Source: Gemmatimonadota bacterium (GTDB lineage: Bacteria > Gemmatimonadota > Gemmatimonadetes > Longimicrobiales > RSA9). From it: a stretch of DNA of 6,148 nt. Numbering within the stretch: the stretch's first letter is position 1; each line of letters begins with the position of its first letter. The notes below the pieces were generated by a model. The model saw only the letters and a program-made list of their open reading frames with translations. It had not been told where the DNA came from and searched no databases. Positions 4,277 through 6,148 of this stretch are shown here, in pieces. The position numbers were made by a program, and so were the translations under genes. The stretch covers positions 1 through 6,148 of the forward strand of contig JADGGV010000258.1 in the NCBI GenBank assembly GCA_019689775.1, read 5' to 3'.

Positions 4277-6148
4277 ATGCGACGGACAGCGAGGATCGTC
4301 ACGTCCCGCGGCGAGCGGCGGGTCAAGGGGACGGTCGCCCGGGTTGCCGTGCTGGTGGTGGTGCTCGCGCTGGGCTTCGCGCTCATGAAGCTCCAGGTGC
4401 TGGACGTGCGGGAGTACGCCATGATCGCCCGCGACAACCGGATGCGGGCGATGGTCATCCCGGCGCCGCGCGGCACCATCTATGACCGCCACGGCCAGGT
4501 CATCGCCGAGAACGTCGTCGGCTACCAGATCCAGCTCATGCCGGCGCCGAAGGACACGCTGCTGGCGCAGCTCCGTCGGCTCCAGCCGGTCATCGGGCTG
4601 ACGGACGCCGACATCGACCAGGCGTTCAAGCGCTGGCGCCGCCAGCCGCACCTGCCGATGGACGTCATGGCGGACGCGCCGCCGATCGCGGTGGCCCGCC
4701 TGGAGGAGCGCCGGTTCCTGTTCCCGCAGGTGCTGGTCAACGAGTACCCGAAGCGCCACTACGTCGCCGGTGAGGCGGTCAGCCACTTCATCGGCTACGT
4801 GGCGGAGATCAGCGAGCGGGAGCTGGCGATGCCGCAATTCGCCGGCTACCGGCAGGGGCGGTGGATCGGGAAGGCCGGGCTGGAGCGCTCCTACGAGCGC
4901 ACGCTCGCCGGCGAGCCCGGGATGCGGTACCTCGAGGTCGACGCGATGGGCCGCATCAAGAAGTGGCTCCCGGAGGAGCTGGGCACGCCGCCGGTGCCGG
5001 GCCGCGACCTCCAGCTCTACCTCGACCTCGATCTCCAGCGCTACATCCAGCGGATCTTCCCGGACTCGATGACCGGCGCCGTGGTCGCGCTGGATCCGCG
5101 GACCGGCGGCGTCCTCGCCTACTACGCCGCGCCCAACTACGACCCGAACCAGTTCGTCGGCGGCATCCCGCTCAAGTACTGGAACGAGTTGCGGCAGGAT
5201 CCGAACGTGCCGCTCCTCGACCGCGCCGGCGGCGCGGCCCAGCCGCCCGGCTCCACGTACAAGCTCCCGATCGCGACCATGGCGCTGGAGCTCGGCGTGA
5301 TCAAGCCGGAGGACCACATGCCGCTGCCGTGCACCGGCGGGATGACGTACCAGGGGCGCTACGCGCGCTGCTGGGACCGCCGCGGCCACGGCTACCTGGA
5401 TCTCCCGGGCGCGATCAAGAACTCGTGCGACGTCTACTTCTACCAGGTCGGCATCCGCATCGGCCTGCGGCGCTTCCTCGCCGAGGGCACGCGGCTCGGC
5501 TTCGGCAGTCGCACGGGCGTCGACCTGCCGAGCGAGTTCGCGCCGTCGTTCCCCGGGAGCCTCGATTGGTGGCAGGAGCGCTTCGGCTACCGCCCGGCCG
5601 CCAACGAGGTCATGTCGCTCGCCATCGGCCAGGGCGGCATCACGGCCAGCCCGCTCAAGCTCGCGCAGATGTACGCCGCGCTCGCGCGCGACGACGGCCA
5701 GGCGCCCGCGCCGCGCTTCGTCCAGCGCGACACCGCCCCGCCGATCACCTACCGGACGAACCTGCGCCCCGAGCAGATCGCCTACCTGCGTCAAGGCATG
5801 CGCCTCGTCCTCGGCCCGGGCGGCACCGCCTGGCTCAGCCGACTCAAGAACTGGGACCTCATGGGGAAGACGGGCACCGCCCAGAACCCCCACGGCAAGG
5901 ACCACGGCCTCTTCGTCGGCATCGGTGGGCCGCACAACGCGCCGCCGGAGATCGTCGTCGCCATGCTGCTGGAGCACGGCGAGCACGGCGCGACGGCGTC
6001 CGGCTACGTCGCCGACGCGGTCAACTTCTACCTCGACCGGAAGTACGGCCGTCCCTTCGATCCCTACCCGACGCCGCGCGACCAGCAGCGCCACGGCATC
6101 GAGCCCGACTGGGGCTGGCTGATGCAGCCGATCCCCCCGCTCCCGCCC
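4277..6148 (+). CDS. mrdA: Penicillin-binding protein 2 (elongasome transpeptidase), 3' end outside window
   Basis: The 624 visible codons have no stop before the window edge. PBP2 is the class B transpeptidase that cross-links peptidoglycan with RodA during cell elongation. A basic cytoplasmic N-terminus (residues 1-18) precedes one transmembrane helix (about 20-38). The pedestal/dimerisation domain opens with PAPRGTIYDRHGQVIAEN (62-79) and runs to about 235. The transpeptidase domain (about 265-585) has all catalytic motifs: S-T-Y-K at 326-329 (nucleophile S326, codon 5252-5254), S-C-D at 383-385 and K-T-G at 531-533. C352, C365, H371 and C384 could form the zinc site known in several PBP2 proteins. 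A Pro-rich tail reaches the edge, so little is missing. ATG 4277 is chosen for the ribosome site ggagtgg at 4264-4270; GTG 4271 is a poorer alternative. Class B PBP3/FtsI is less likely because SCDVYFYQVG is PBP2-like. The gene lies 114 bp after the CNNM gene. Confidence 0.92.
   Translation, partial: MRRTARIVTSRGERRVKGTVARVAVLVVVLALGFALMKLQVLDVREYAMIARDNRMRAMVIPAPRGTIYDRHGQVIAENVVGYQIQLMPAPKDTLLAQLRRLQPVIGLTDADIDQAFKRWRRQPHLPMDVMADAPPIAVARLEERRFLFPQVLVNEYPKRHYVAGEAVSHFIGYVAEISERELAMPQFAGYRQGRWIGKAGLERSYERTLAGEPGMRYLEVDAMGRIKKWLPEELGTPPVPGRDLQLYLDLDLQRYIQRIFPDSMTGAVVALDPRTGGVLAYYAAPNYDPNQFVGGIPLKYWNELRQDPNVPLLDRAGGAAQPPGSTYKLPIATMALELGVIKPEDHMPLPCTGGMTYQGRYARCWDRRGHGYLDLPGAIKNSCDVYFYQVGIRIGLRRFLAEGTRLGFGSRTGVDLPSEFAPSFPGSLDWWQERFGYRPAANEVMSLAIGQGGITASPLKLAQMYAALARDDGQAPAPRFVQRDTAPPITYRTNLRPEQIAYLRQGMRLVLGPGGTAWLSRLKNWDLMGKTGTAQNPHGKDHGLFVGIGGPHNAPPEIVVAMLLEHGEHGATASGYVADAVNFYLDRKYGRPFDPYPTPRDQQRHGIEPDWGWLMQPIPPLPP

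Noticed and set aside
3061..4485. A 474-codon + strand frame overlapping most of the CNNM gene and the start of mrdA
   Set aside because: It is an out-of-frame, Arg/Gly/Ala-rich translation with no domains. The overlapping CNNM protein is unambiguous in the other frame.
2609..6094. A 1161-codon open frame on the minus strand, antisense to the CNNM and mrdA genes
   Set aside because: Its translation is low-complexity and rich in Arg, Asp, His, Val and Leu, with no recognisable domain. The + strand proteins beneath it have complete families and motifs. Long stop-free antisense frames are expected where third codon positions are almost all G or C.
2765..6148. The CNNM gene and mrdA share a reading frame, raising the idea of a split fusion
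   Set aside because: Two in-frame stops (TGA 4160-4162 and TGA 4217-4219) separate them. Both proteins have normal ends and starts, and mrdA has its own ribosome site, so the shared frame is a one-in-three coincidence.

Overview
The window is about 70% GC or higher, with strong C/G preference at third codon positions. All recognisable genes are on the + strand. The combination of a zf-HC2-type anti-sigma factor tail, two adjacent DUF4097 (adhesin-like beta-helix) genes, a CNNM/CorC-type transporter and an mrdA-type penicillin-binding protein suggests a Gemmatimonadota-like Gram-negative bacterium. A relative such as Acidobacteriota cannot be excluded. This placement is inferred from gene content and style; no rRNA or other marker gene is present.

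Left block (1-2236): the 3' end of a membrane-anchored protein resembling an anti-sigma factor is followed after 14 bp by a first exported DUF4097 protein (573-1439). A second DUF4097 protein follows after 20 bp (1460-2236). The tight spacing suggests one operon, presumably headed by an ECF sigma factor gene just outside the window. The two DUF4097 proteins are paralogous beta-strand ladders with nearly the same rung spacing; the first has two extra rungs.

Middle (2237-2700): a 173-bp gap holds a candidate promoter, with a -10-like TATATT and a small palindrome in its spacer. It also holds an 80-90 nt leader that can fold over the ribosome binding site. The leader belongs to a 96-residue unrecognised small soluble protein that starts at a TTG codon behind an almost ideal Shine-Dalgarno sequence.

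Right block (2765-6148): a complete CNNM-CBS-CorC/HlyC membrane protein of 465 residues is followed, after a 114-bp leader, by mrdA. This encodes penicillin-binding protein 2, the transpeptidase of cell elongation, with all three catalytic motifs. The mrdA frame is still open at the right edge after 624 codons, so only its extreme C-terminus is missing.

The genes share an envelope theme: an envelope-stress regulator with exported ladder proteins, a divalent-cation transporter family member and a cell-wall synthase. No mobile element, CRISPR array, tRNA or rRNA is visible, and no stretch over 300 bp lacks a gene. Nothing here is a clearly new system. The most open questions are the paired ladder proteins, the unknown 96-residue protein and the foldable leader in front of it.
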